Source: JBEDUK01 sp963781595 (GTDB lineage Bacteria; Actinomycetota; UBA4738). Taken from it: DNA of 64,000 bases. The notes under the pieces are model-generated. The model had not been told where the DNA came from. It saw nothing but the letters and a program-made list of their open reading frames with translations, and made no database searches. The translations under genes were made by a program, and so were the position numbers. Positions 26,793-35,327 of the stretch are shown here, one piece after another (positions within the stretch are counted from its first letter, which is position 1; every line of letters starts with the position of its first letter). The stretch covers positions 930,001-994,000 of the forward strand of contig CAWAGG010000001.1 in assembly GCA_963781595.1 (NCBI GenBank), given 5' to 3'.

Positions 26793-26861
26793 AGACGCCC
26801 GATCGACCCTGCGTTCGACGCCGAGCACCGATCGCCGACCCGACGAGGAAGGGGTTCATCC

Positions 26862-27518
26862 ATGCCGAAGTCCCAGGAGCGGCGCACGCTGGAGCGGGCG
26901 ATCGACCAGGTCCACATGACCGACGACCGCAAGGAATGGATGAAGGACCGGTGGCTCGAACAGGTGCGGTGGTTCGACCACAAGGCCGAGGTCGCGAACG
27001 ATTGGCACTACCTGTTGCGGATCGTCGCGATCTGCGGGGCGATCCTGGTCCCGGTGCTCGTGTCACTGGACACGGGGCACCACACGAAGAACCTGTGGTT
27101 CTGGAACTCGATCAGGCCCGCCATCATCGTGATCGGCATCATCGTGGCGATCTCCGTGGGGCTCGACGAATTCTTCCATTGGGGCGATCGCTGGCGGAAC
27201 TACCGCCGCACCGCCGAGCTGCTGAAGGTCGAGGGATGGTCGTTCCTCGAGGGCGCAGGCCGGTACCAGGATCACGGCAATCACGCGGGGTACCACAACA
27301 AGTTCTTCCCGCTGTTCGCCACGAAGGTCGAAGACACGATCCGTCGTGACGTCGAGACCTACCTCACACGGATCGTCCAGGAGGGACCGGACGACATGAA
27401 GCGCAAGCTCGACGAGGCGGCCGCGTTCGCCCAGCGCGCCAACGAGGCCGTGGCTTCGCCGGCGACCCAGGGCGACGCCGGGTCCGAGGCGTCCGACACC
27501 GGGACCGACACCGGATAG
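26862..27518 (+). CDS. SLATT (DUF4231-like) two-TM protein
   Basis: Protein of 218 aa with a charged N-terminal helix, TM1 (about 51-69), TM2 (about 85-101), and then the family's conserved segment W-R-N-Y-R-R-T-A-E-L-L-K followed by EGWSFLEGAGRY. A long amphipathic C-terminal helix follows. This matches the SMODS/SLOG-associating 2TM effector (SLATT) fold, which is predicted to form membrane pores when triggered. The Ala/Thr/Asp-rich tail looks disordered. Good ribosome binding site GAGGAAGGGG before the ATG. Only 12 bp separate it from the TIR gene, so the two are cotranscribed. Confidence 0.8.
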   Translation: MPKSQERRTLERAIDQVHMTDDRKEWMKDRWLEQVRWFDHKAEVANDWHYLLRIVAICGAILVPVLVSLDTGHHTKNLWFWNSIRPAIIVIGIIVAISVGLDEFFHWGDRWRNYRRTAELLKVEGWSFLEGAGRYQDHGNHAGYHNKFFPLFATKVEDTIRRDVETYLTRIVQEGPDDMKRKLDEAAAFAQRANEAVASPATQGDAGSEASDTGTDTG

Positions 27519-27530
27519 GCCGCAGCGCGC

Positions 27531-30419
27531 ATGCTCGAAGACCTCGTGGACGTGCCCGAAGCGGGCGACGGTCCGTCGGATCAGGACCTTCCGCAGGTCT
27601 TCGTCTCGTACTCGAGGCGAGATGACGTGACCGTCCGCGCGATCGCGGATCGGCTCCCGTCCCACGGGTGGCGCGCGTGGGTCGACGCGACGAACATCCC
27701 CGAGACCGCCGAGTGGTGGCAGGAGATCGTCGACGCGATCCGCGACTCCGAGGCGTTCGCGTTCCTGATCACGCCCAGCTCCGTGTCGTCGGCGGAGTGC
27801 GCGAAGGAGCTCGAGGAGGCGTTCGCCACCGGCAAGCGGATCGCGCCCGTGCTGCTCCTCGACGCGGCGTCGATCCCGAAGGCCCTCGGGCCGATCCAGT
27901 GGATCGACCTCCGTTCGATCGACGGCGACGACGCGCGGGCCGCGAAGCTCGCCGAAGCGCTGAACGTCGACCTCGTCTGGCTGAAACAGCACACCTGGCT
28001 CCTGCGACGCGCGCACGAGTGGGCCTCGAGGAACCGAGACCGCGCCTCCGTCCTGCGCGGCGCGGACCTCGAGGTCGCGGAGCAGTGGTTGCTCCTGGCG
28101 AACTCGGACCGCGACCCGCAGCCGACCGATGAGCAGAAGGCGTTCCTGGTCGCCAGCAGGAAGAGCGCGAAGCGCACGCGGCGCCGACGCTCGGTCGCGA
28201 TCGGGATCGCGCTCGTCGTGTCGTTGGTCCTGACCTCGATCGCCGTGGTCGAGCGCCAGGCCGAGCTGCACCAGCAGCACATCGCGATGTCGCGAGAATT
28301 GGCCGCGGACGCGGTCAGCCAGCTGGACATCGATCCGGAGCTGAGCCTGATCCTCGCGCGGGAAGCCGTCCGCGCCACGACGCCTGCGACGGGCGCCGCG
28401 CTCGAAGCGCTCCGGATCGCCCTCGACAGCTCGCACGTGCGGCAGCGCCTGCGGGGGATCACGTCCACCCCGAACGGCATCGCGGTGTCCCCCGCCGGTG
28501 GACCGTTCGGCGAGGACGTCGCGGTCGCGAGCGAGAACGGGACCCTTCGGCTGTTCGACGCCGCGACCGGGCTGCCGATCGGCGGTCCGATCTACCAGGC
28601 CGACGGTGCCCAGGTGACGTCGGTGGACTTCGCGCCGGACGGCTCGCGCCTGCTGGCGACGATGAACGTCGGGAACGTGGGCACCGCGATGATCTGGACC
28701 TCGCCGACCGATCGCCAGCCCATCACCATCGAGACGTCGGGTTCGAAGCTCGGCCGCGTCCTCTCGGGCGCGTTGCGATCCGACGGCTCCGTCGTCCTGG
28801 GTGGCGCGCACGGCGCTGTGACGTGGCGCGACGGGCGCACCGAGCCACTGCCGGGCCCCCAGACGCGGGTGACGGCGGTCGCCGCCTCCGACGCAGCCAC
28901 CGTCATCGTCTTCGACACGGACGTCGTCAGTGGCGCCGCTCGGTTCATCCCGGCCACAGGCCCGGCCAGCGAGCTGCCGCATGGCCAGGCGTCCGTGACG
29001 GCCGTCGCGGTCTCGAACGACGGAACCCAGCTGCTGACCGGGCAGTCCGACGGCACGACCGTCCTGTCGAGCGTCTCTCGGTCGTCGGCCGAACCGATCG
29101 CGACCGTGCGGGGTCACACGGGTGCCGTGAACGCCGTCGCCTTCTCCCCGAACGGCCGGATGTTCGCGACCGGGGGCGTCGACGGCGTCGCCACGGTCCG
29201 GGACACCGCGTCCCGCCGAGAGCTGGTCGTCCTTCGCGGCCACACCGCGCCGATCACCTCGCTCGCGTTCGACCCGACGATCGGTCGGCTCACCCCCGCC
29301 GGCAGTCTGGTCACCGGCTCGGCCGATCACACGGTCCGAGTCTGGGACGTCTCCTCGGGGGAACGATCGGTGCTCTCGGAGTTCGGCCTCCAGGTGGCGC
29401 AGGCGGCGACCGGGGGGTCCGACTCGATCGCGATCGCTGCGCTGCGTTCCGGGACGGCAGCGGTGTGGAACGTGGCACACCCCGACCCGAACGGAGCGAA
29501 GGAGATCCGGCCGGACCTCGGAGACCTCAGGGCGGTCGCGATCAGCCCGAAGACCGACGCCGGCGGGGTCCTCGCGATCCTTGCCGGCGACGACGGGCTC
29601 GCCGCGTACCGCATCCGCCCTGCGGCGAGCGGGAGCGGCGTCGAGGTGACCGAGGATCCGGGCACGTTCGACCCGAAGGACCTCCCTGGGCGCGTGAACG
29701 CCGTGGCGTTCGACCCCACGGGTCGGTACGTCGTGTTCGGGGGCTCCGAGGGGGCGATCGTGCGGATCGACCTCGACTCGGGCGCACGCACCAGCTACAA
29801 GGAGCACGGGCGGGTGGCCACCGTGGCCGTCGCTCGCGATGGGGAGGTCGCCGTCGGGGGGCGGCACGGCCGCGTCGCCCTCTGGAAGGGAACGACCGGT
29901 TCGTCGCCGGCCACGGTCGCAGATCTCTCCGGGCGCGTCCTGGCGCTGACCTTCTCCCCGACCGATCCCAAGCTCCTGGCATCGTCGAGCACCGACAGCA
30001 GGGCCGAGATCTGGAACACGCGTTCCAAGGCGCAGCGGGCGCTGCTGCTCGGGCACCTCGGCAACGTCGCGTCGCTGTCGTTCGATGCTCGCGGTGATCG
30101 GCTCGCGACCGCGAGCGAGGATGGCACCGTTCGGATCTGGAACCTGGGCGGTGACCTGATCGCGGTGATCCCGCTGCACGCCGGCGCGGCGAACTCCGTC
30201 GCGTATCGAGCGGACGACGACCTGTTCGCCAGCACGATCCTCGGCCATGTCGCGATCTACGGATGCGATCTCTGCGCCATCGGCACGAAGACCGGACCGC
30301 TCCTCAGACTTGCGGCTCAGCGGATCACCAGGTCCCTCGACTGCAACGAGCGGCTGGTGTTCCTCGGGTCGTGTCCGAGCCCTTCGGCCGGGCCGAGCGC
30401 GACGTCCCGTTCCCGATAG
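27531..30419 (+). CDS. TIR domain-TM-WD40 repeat protein
   Basis: Protein of 962 aa. An N-terminal TIR domain (about 20-150) starts VFVSYSRRDD and has a Glu (about 93) in SAECAKEL at the position of the NADase catalytic residue. A linker with LLRGADLEVAEQWL and PTDEQKAFL is followed by a basic stretch and one TM helix (about 222-241). A helical ASRELAAD/LSLILAREA segment comes next, then a WD40 propeller region to the C-terminus with repeats such as GHTGAVNAVAFSPNG and TVRVWDV. No NTPase domain is visible between TIR and WD40. The orientation puts TIR and propeller on opposite sides of the membrane. NAD depletion or signalling is inferred from family knowledge. Confidence 0.85.
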   Translation: MLEDLVDVPEAGDGPSDQDLPQVFVSYSRRDDVTVRAIADRLPSHGWRAWVDATNIPETAEWWQEIVDAIRDSEAFAFLITPSSVSSAECAKELEEAFATGKRIAPVLLLDAASIPKALGPIQWIDLRSIDGDDARAAKLAEALNVDLVWLKQHTWLLRRAHEWASRNRDRASVLRGADLEVAEQWLLLANSDRDPQPTDEQKAFLVASRKSAKRTRRRRSVAIGIALVVSLVLTSIAVVERQAELHQQHIAMSRELAADAVSQLDIDPELSLILAREAVRATTPATGAALEALRIALDSSHVRQRLRGITSTPNGIAVSPAGGPFGEDVAVASENGTLRLFDAATGLPIGGPIYQADGAQVTSVDFAPDGSRLLATMNVGNVGTAMIWTSPTDRQPITIETSGSKLGRVLSGALRSDGSVVLGGAHGAVTWRDGRTEPLPGPQTRVTAVAASDAATVIVFDTDVVSGAARFIPATGPASELPHGQASVTAVAVSNDGTQLLTGQSDGTTVLSSVSRSSAEPIATVRGHTGAVNAVAFSPNGRMFATGGVDGVATVRDTASRRELVVLRGHTAPITSLAFDPTIGRLTPAGSLVTGSADHTVRVWDVSSGERSVLSEFGLQVAQAATGGSDSIAIAALRSGTAAVWNVAHPDPNGAKEIRPDLGDLRAVAISPKTDAGGVLAILAGDDGLAAYRIRPAASGSGVEVTEDPGTFDPKDLPGRVNAVAFDPTGRYVVFGGSEGAIVRIDLDSGARTSYKEHGRVATVAVARDGEVAVGGRHGRVALWKGTTGSSPATVADLSGRVLALTFSPTDPKLLASSSTDSRAEIWNTRSKAQRALLLGHLGNVASLSFDARGDRLATASEDGTVRIWNLGGDLIAVIPLHAGAANSVAYRADDDLFASTILGHVAIYGCDLCAIGTKTGPLLRLAAQRITRSLDCNERLVFLGSCPSPSAGPSATSRSR

Positions 30420-30451
30420 GCTCGCGGCGAACGACCGGAAGGGAGACGGCG

Positions 30452-31093
30452 ATGCGGATGACGAAGCTCGGCCATTCGTGCCTACGCCTGGAGAAGGACG
30501 GGCAGACGCTGGTGATCGACCCAGGTGGGTACAGCGAACCCGACGCGGCGGTCGGCGCGGACGCGGTGCTGATCACGCACGAGCATCCCGACCACCTCGA
30601 CGAGGCTCGCCTGCGTGCCGCCATCGACGCGCGCCCCGGCCTCGAGATCTGGTCGAACCCGAGCGTGGTCGCGACCCTCGGGGACATCGGCGCGACGGTC
30701 CACGCCGTCGGGCACGGCGACGCGTTCACGGCGGCGGGCTTCGACGTGCAGGTCCACGGCACGGATCACGCGACGATCCATCCCGACATCCCCGTCGTGC
30801 GCAACGTCGGCTTCCTGATCGACGGTGCGCTGTTCGACCCCGGCGACGCGCTCACCGTGCCCGACGCGCCGGTCGCGTCCCTGCTGTTGCCGGTCCACGC
30901 GCCGTGGCTCAAGGCCTCCGAGGCGATCGACTACGTCCGCGAGGTGCGCCCCGACCGAACGTTCGCGCTCCACGACGGGATGCTGAACGACCGCGGCCTC
31001 GGGCTCGTCGACCGGATCTTCAGCGGCGGCGCTGGGGTCGACCTGGGCGCGGGGTTCGAACACCTCCAACCCGGTACCAGCCGCGACCTCTGA
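30452..31093 (+). CDS. Metallo-beta-lactamase-fold hydrolase (UlaG-like)
   Basis: Protein of 213 aa with MTKLGHSCLRLE at the N-terminus and the metal motif THEHPDHLD. Further ligands are plausible in HGTDHATIHP and the C-terminal LHDGM. This pattern is typical of small UlaG-like lactonase or general metal-dependent hydrolases. The ATG at 30452 follows GGAAGGGAGA. It begins 32 bp after the TIR gene on the same strand, so it could be cotranscribed, but the fold is a common housekeeping type and a link to the system is unproven. Confidence 0.85.
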   Translation: MRMTKLGHSCLRLEKDGQTLVIDPGGYSEPDAAVGADAVLITHEHPDHLDEARLRAAIDARPGLEIWSNPSVVATLGDIGATVHAVGHGDAFTAAGFDVQVHGTDHATIHPDIPVVRNVGFLIDGALFDPGDALTVPDAPVASLLLPVHAPWLKASEAIDYVREVRPDRTFALHDGMLNDRGLGLVDRIFSGGAGVDLGAGFEHLQPGTSRDL

Positions 31094-31168
31094 GGGTCGC
31101 AGGCCACCGCGGGACGCGGCGAGCGTCGCGCTTGACGGTGACCGTCGCGCCGGGCGACCATCCTCGCG

Positions 31169-31546
31169 ATGACGACCGTCGGCGAGATCATGAGCACGGA
31201 CCTGATCCACGTCGAGCCGCAGGACCCCGTGTCGACCGCCGCGATGATCATGGCGGCGGCGGGTGTCGGTTCGGCCCTCGTGATGGACGGCGCCGACCTG
31301 AAGGGGATCTTCACCGAGCGTGACATCTTGACCGCGTTGAAGCGGAACCCGCACGCCGTGCTGGACTCGCCGGTCGCGGTGTGGATGACCGAGGACCCCA
31401 CGACGATCTCGCCGGACACGGCGGTGACCGACGCGGCACAGCAGATGATCCGGGGCGGGTTCCGGCATCTCCCCGTCGAGGCCGACGGTGCGCCGGTCGG
31501 GATCGTGTCGCTCAGGGATCTGGCGCGCGCGTTGCTCGGGGGCTGA
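31169..31546 (+). CDS. CBS-pair domain protein
   Basis: Protein of 125 aa made of two CBS motifs: VGEIMSTDLIHVEPQDPV with GIFTERDIL, then VWMTEDPTTISPDTAV with GIVSLRDL. CBS pairs bind adenosyl nucleotides and usually regulate a partner; none is fused here. Its last 35 bp overlap the convergent gene that ends at 31512. A second stand-alone CBS protein lies at 35328-35762. Confidence 0.88.
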   Translation: MTTVGEIMSTDLIHVEPQDPVSTAAMIMAAAGVGSALVMDGADLKGIFTERDILTALKRNPHAVLDSPVAVWMTEDPTTISPDTAVTDAAQQMIRGGFRHLPVEADGAPVGIVSLRDLARALLGG

Positions 31547-32174
31547 CGAAGGAGCCCGAAGCGGTCGGGTGGACCCCCACGGCGAAGCCGGTCCGCAGGA
31601 CGGCGATCGTCGAACGAGGGGTGAGGACGTCGACTCGTGTCGCGTCCACGGGTCGTCGCCGCCGCTCCGTGTACCCGCCGGGAGCCCAGCGGTGGATATG
31701 GCCCCCGAGGACCAGCCATGCCTGCCGTTCGCCGTCCGTGATCATCGCGCCGTCCGGGAGGTCCGCGGACGCGTCACGATAGGTGCGTCTCGACCCGTCG
31801 CCTCGGAGACGTTCGGCATGGAGCACGCGGTCGAGCTCGTCCGCGAGCGGCGGGCGCGCCAGCCGGTGAACCCCCGCCCAGCGTGTCCGGAAGTCCTGGT
31901 AGTCGGCGTACCGGCACTCGGCGCACGGCCGGTGGCCCGCGGCGAAGGCCGTCGCTTCGTCCAGGAAGAACAGCCGCGTGAAGCGGTTCGGCACGAAGAT
32001 CGGCATGCGCCGGCCCTTGAACTCGAGGCGGCACGCGATCCAGCGACGGACCTGCCAGTCGCGCACGATCCGGCCTTCGCGGTCCTGCAGGACGCCGCGG
32101 TTGCCGAACTCGAGCCCGCGCTCCGGCGTCGCGACGATCTCCCCGAACGGCGTCACCCTGTTCCGTCTCGGCAC
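31512..32174 (-). CDS. Conserved protein with Ada-like HRPCAEC motif, function unknown
   Basis: Protein of 220 aa, not assigned to a function. A central segment reads FFLDEATAFAAGHRPCAECR, which recalls the zinc-binding FxxxxxAxxxGxRPCxxC pattern of the Ada methylphosphotriester domain, but only one Cys pair is visible. An N-terminal LEFGNRGVLQD motif and a C-terminal WAPGGYTER segment look conserved. Start GTG 32174, with TACGAT 8 nt upstream, a leaderless pattern. Its 3' end overlaps the convergent CBS gene. Confidence 0.6.
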   Translation of the reverse strand: MPRRNRVTPFGEIVATPERGLEFGNRGVLQDREGRIVRDWQVRRWIACRLEFKGRRMPIFVPNRFTRLFFLDEATAFAAGHRPCAECRYADYQDFRTRWAGVHRLARPPLADELDRVLHAERLRGDGSRRTYRDASADLPDGAMITDGERQAWLVLGGHIHRWAPGGYTERRRRPVDATRVDVLTPRSTIAVLRTGFAVGVHPTASGSFVSPRATRAPDP

Positions 32175-32182
32175 GGTCGCCG

Positions 32183-32188
32183 ATCGTA
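32183..32188 (-). promoter_or_regulatory. Candidate -10 box (TACGAT)
   Basis: Minus-strand TACGAT ends 8 nt before the GTG at 32174 with no ribosome binding site between. Confidence 0.35.
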
Positions 32189-32286
32189 CGCGGATGGACC
32201 GTCCGGAGGACGTTCGCGCGATCGCGCCCCGCTCCGTACACTGCCGATTGCCCGGGGTCGATGCCCGGGGTGAGGAGGTTCGCGGG

Positions 32287-33222
32287 ATGACCGGCGTGAT
32301 CAGGTTCGGCATCGCGATGCCGCAGGTGTCCGCCGGCGATCCGGTGGACGTCGCTGCGCTGCACCGGTTCCTCCGGCGGGCAGACGAGCTCGGCTTCGAC
32401 AGCGCCTGGGTGCTCGAACAACCCGTCGGGCGAGCCTCCGTCCTCGAGCCCGTGGCCATGCTCGCGCACGCCGCCGCGGTCACGGGACGGATCCGTCTCG
32501 GGACCGCCGTGATCCTGCTCCCGTTGAAGGTCCCGGTGGACCTGGCGCGTGCGCTCGCGACCGTCGATCAGCTGTCCGGCGGCCGCCTGATCGCGGGCGT
32601 CGCCCTGGGTGCGTGGCAGGATCGCTACCCCGCGTTCGGCCTGTCCGCCGACGGCCGCGTGCGCCGGTTCGAGGAGGCCGTCACCCTCCTGAAGCTCCTG
32701 TGGACCGAACGGGACGTGACGTTCGACGGCGAGTTCTGGCAGCTGAACGCCGTGACGATCGGGACCCGGCCGGTCCAGCAGCCCCACCCGCCGATCTGGT
32801 TCGGGGGCAACCTGCCGAAGGCCGTGCAGCGCGCCGCTCGGATGGCCGACGGATGGATGGGCGCCGGCTCGTCGGCGACCGTGGACTTCGCGAACGCCCG
32901 CCGCGTGCTCGCCGATGCACTGGAGGCGGAGGGCCGCGATCCCGAGACGTTCGCGGTCGCGAAGCGCGTCTACATCGCCGTCGACGACGATCACGAACGC
33001 GCCCGCTCACGCCTGCGCGACGGGTTCGGACTCTTCTACGGCAACCCGGACCTGGCCGACCGGGTCGCCGTCTGGGGCTCGGTCGACGCGTGCATCGAAG
33101 GCCTCACCGCCGTCGTCGAGGCGGGTGCCCGCATGATCGCCCTGAACCCGATGTTCGACCACGCCGAGCAGGCGGAGATCCTCGCGGCCGAAATCGTTCC
33201 GAGCCTCACCGGAAGCCCGTAG
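32287..33222 (+). CDS. LLM-class F420-dependent oxidoreductase
   Basis: Luciferase-like monooxygenase-fold protein of 311 aa. It carries VLEQPVG, LGTAVILLPLKVPVDLARALATVDQLSGGR and PPIWFGGN, all typical of the F420/FMN LLM family. The actinobacterial context favours F420. Substrate unknown. ATG 32287 has GAGGAGG 7-8 nt upstream. It ends 6 bp from the convergent glyoxalase gene. Confidence 0.88.
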   Translation: MTGVIRFGIAMPQVSAGDPVDVAALHRFLRRADELGFDSAWVLEQPVGRASVLEPVAMLAHAAAVTGRIRLGTAVILLPLKVPVDLARALATVDQLSGGRLIAGVALGAWQDRYPAFGLSADGRVRRFEEAVTLLKLLWTERDVTFDGEFWQLNAVTIGTRPVQQPHPPIWFGGNLPKAVQRAARMADGWMGAGSSATVDFANARRVLADALEAEGRDPETFAVAKRVYIAVDDDHERARSRLRDGFGLFYGNPDLADRVAVWGSVDACIEGLTAVVEAGARMIALNPMFDHAEQAEILAAEIVPSLTGSP

Positions 33223-33228
33223 CCCGAC

Positions 33229-33732
33229 CTACAGCACCGCGTTCCCGTACATCTCCCCGAGCGGGTCGGAGATCAGCTCCAGCCGCTCGCCGTCCGGACC
33301 GGTGAAGTACATCGACGAGCCGCTCTCCAGGAGATACTCGACCCCCGCATCGTCCAGCCGCGCGCGGACGCGCTCCCACGCCTCCGGCTCGGCGGAGATC
33401 GCGATGTGGTGCAGCCCGCCCAGCACCTCCGCGTACGGCCCAAGGTCCAGGCCAGGGAAGTCGAAGAACGCGAGCAGGTTCCCGTTCCCCAGGTCGAAGA
33501 AGAAGTGGTTCGAACCCCGATAGTCGCGGTTCTCGAAGATGTCCGTGAGCGGGAACCCGAGCACGTCCTGGTAGAAGCGGACCGTCCGTTCGACGTCGCT
33601 GCAGAGCAGCGCCGTGTGATGGATCCCACGGGCGTTCGACGCGGGTCGCTCGCCGTGGGACGTCACGTAGGTCTCTCGGATCCGGTCGCGTTCGGCCTCG
33701 ATCGCGGCCAGGTCGATCGCCGTGTCGGCCAT
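33229..33732 (-). CDS. VOC-family (glyoxalase/dioxygenase-like) protein
   Basis: Protein of 167 aa of the vicinal oxygen chelate fold. The paired metal-site strands are GIHHTALLCSDVERTVRFYQ and LHHIAISAE, and the C-terminal metal Glu is expected in GERLELI. The first 40 residues form a helical extension. An AAGGAGG site suits ATG 33732 (10 nt); the GTG at 33741 is too close to it. The reaction cannot be told from sequence alone. Confidence 0.85.
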   Translation of the reverse strand: MADTAIDLAAIEAERDRIRETYVTSHGERPASNARGIHHTALLCSDVERTVRFYQDVLGFPLTDIFENRDYRGSNHFFFDLGNGNLLAFFDFPGLDLGPYAEVLGGLHHIAISAEPEAWERVRARLDDAGVEYLLESGSSMYFTGPDGERLELISDPLGEMYGNAVL

Positions 33733-33780
33733 GATGGTCACGCCTCCTTACTATCCGCGGTCGCGCCCGGCGCGCCCGCT

Positions 33781-34599
33781 TCAGATCCGGAAGAACACGT
33801 TCAGGAACCGGTCGGCGAGCGCCGGGTCGCCGCGGTACGTGCCGGCGTTCGCCCGGCCGAACGCCGTGAGCACCAAGCTCCCAGGGTCGAACTCGAACAC
33901 GACCGCCAGTTCGTCCACCGCGCCGGCCTCATACGCGAAGCCCTCTGGCCCGATGTGCACGCGGTAGTCCGCGGCGTTCGCCCCCGAGATCACGCGGATC
34001 CCGACGTCGAACGGTTCGGCGCTCGGGTCGGCGCTCGTCGTCGCCTGCCAGAGGATCATCATGAACGGCGCCAGGAGGTCGGCCACGTCACCGGCCAGTC
34101 CGTGCGCGCGGCCCATACCCTGACGGATGTCCCAGGAGTGGACGCCGTAGTCCATCAGCTGGAACGCCGCGTAGACGAACGCGGGCAGCGGGCCCATGTA
34201 GAAGTGCGACACGATGAGCCCGGTCCATTCGTCCTCGGTGAGCGCCTCGAGGATCCCCATCATCTTCGCGAAGTCGGCGCGAGCGCGCTCCATCATCTCG
34301 GCCTGCGGGACGGTGCGGAGCGCCTGCGCCTCCGTGTTCAGGCGCTCGCCCATGCCCGTTACCCCATAGGCGTCGGCCACCGGCGGGCCTCCTCGCGCGG
34401 CGTCGAACGCCAGGAAGTACGACTCGGTCACGTCCACGAGATGGGCGATCACGTCGCGAACCTCCCACCCGGTGGAGGTCGTGGGCGCCTCCCAGGCCTC
34501 GGGCCGTTCGGCCATCGCGAACATGCCCTCGGCCTCGCGCTTGACGACCCGAAGGATGGTGTCCTTCCCCTCGTAGGTCATCGCATTCCACTCGCTCAT
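33781..34599 (-). CDS. Maleylpyruvate isomerase/DinB-like protein with SCP2-like tail
   Basis: Protein of 272 aa. The N-terminal four-helix DinB-like domain has metal-ligand candidates in DVIAHLVDVTESY and YGVHSWDIRQG, as in mycothiol-dependent maleylpyruvate isomerases. The C-terminal about 90 residues (DELAVVFEFDPG to the end) look like the SCP2-like domain often attached to this family. Mycothiol use is inferred from the family. A GGAGG run precedes ATG 34599. Confidence 0.75.
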   Translation of the reverse strand: MSEWNAMTYEGKDTILRVVKREAEGMFAMAERPEAWEAPTTSTGWEVRDVIAHLVDVTESYFLAFDAARGGPPVADAYGVTGMGERLNTEAQALRTVPQAEMMERARADFAKMMGILEALTEDEWTGLIVSHFYMGPLPAFVYAAFQLMDYGVHSWDIRQGMGRAHGLAGDVADLLAPFMMILWQATTSADPSAEPFDVGIRVISGANAADYRVHIGPEGFAYEAGAVDELAVVFEFDPGSLVLTAFGRANAGTYRGDPALADRFLNVFFRI

Positions 34600-34682
34600 G
34601 GCCCGCCTCCCTCCTGGGTCCGACGTCGAAGCGTAGAACGACGACGCGACCGCGCGCCACCGGGCACGATCCCGGCGCGTGG

Positions 34683-34688
34683 CATCAT
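34683..34688 (+). promoter_or_regulatory. Candidate -10 box (CATCAT)
   Basis: CATCAT ends exactly 9 nt before the GTG at 34698. The same hexamer and spacing occur before the hydrolase start at 40808. Confidence 0.35.
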
Positions 34689-34697
34689 CACCGTTCG

Positions 34698-35216
34698 GTG
34701 GCACACCCGAGGAAGCCGAAGATCGACAAGTCGGGCCGGACGAGCGCCGGCATCCTGCTGTGGCGGCAGCGGTCGCCGGACGGCGGCCCCGAGGTGCTGC
34801 TGGGCCATCCCGGCGGCCCGTACTTCGCGCGCAAGGACGAGGGCCACTGGACCGTCCTGAAGGGCGAGGTCGAACCCGGCGAGGACCTGCTCGCGGTCGC
34901 GCGCCGCGAGTTCGGGGAAGAGACCGGTCACCCGGCGCCCGACGGACCCGCGGTCGAACTCGGCCAGATCCGTCAGAAGTCCGGCAAGGTCGTCCACGCG
35001 TGGGCCGTCCGGGGCGACCTCGATCCGGAGAGCGCGGCGAGCAACGCGTTCGACCTCGAATGGCCACCCGGCTCGGGCAGCCTCCGTTCGTTCCCGGAGA
35101 TCGACCGCGTCGCGTGGTTCGACCTGCCCGAGGCGCGACGCCGGATCAAACCGGCCCAGGCGCCGTTCCTGGACCGACTCGCGGACGCGATCGCGACGGG
35201 CGTCCCCGGCCGGTAG
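34698..35216 (+). CDS. Nudix hydrolase
   Basis: Protein of 172 aa with a complete Nudix box GEVEPGEDLLAVARREFGEE followed by TG, near residues 55-77. The early segment TSAGILLWR and late WFDLPEARRRI resemble actinobacterial NTP/diadenosine-type Nudix proteins. It hydrolyses a nucleoside diphosphate-linked substrate. GTG start with a leaderless-type -10 box. Confidence 0.9.
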   Translation: MAHPRKPKIDKSGRTSAGILLWRQRSPDGGPEVLLGHPGGPYFARKDEGHWTVLKGEVEPGEDLLAVARREFGEETGHPAPDGPAVELGQIRQKSGKVVHAWAVRGDLDPESAASNAFDLEWPPGSGSLRSFPEIDRVAWFDLPEARRRIKPAQAPFLDRLADAIATGVPGR

Positions 35217-35327
35217 CCCCGGCCTCCCGAACGGCCCGTGGCGCGCGGGCCCTTGCTCCCTGCCCCGGCGCCCGGTCTCGTGGTTGGCTCGGGGCCCGAC
35301 CGGGGCGGCGCGAGAGGAGGCACAGGG

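Noticed and set aside
27063..30248. 1061-aa minus-strand open frame opposite the TIR-WD40 gene
   Set aside because: Arg/Asp/Val-rich shadow of a high-GC gene with no domain motifs; the plus strand carries TIR and WD40 signatures and a normal start.
30452..31093. Metallo-hydrolase as a fifth member of the TIR/SLATT system
   Set aside because: It follows on the same strand but belongs to a common UlaG-like family; adjacency alone is not enough.
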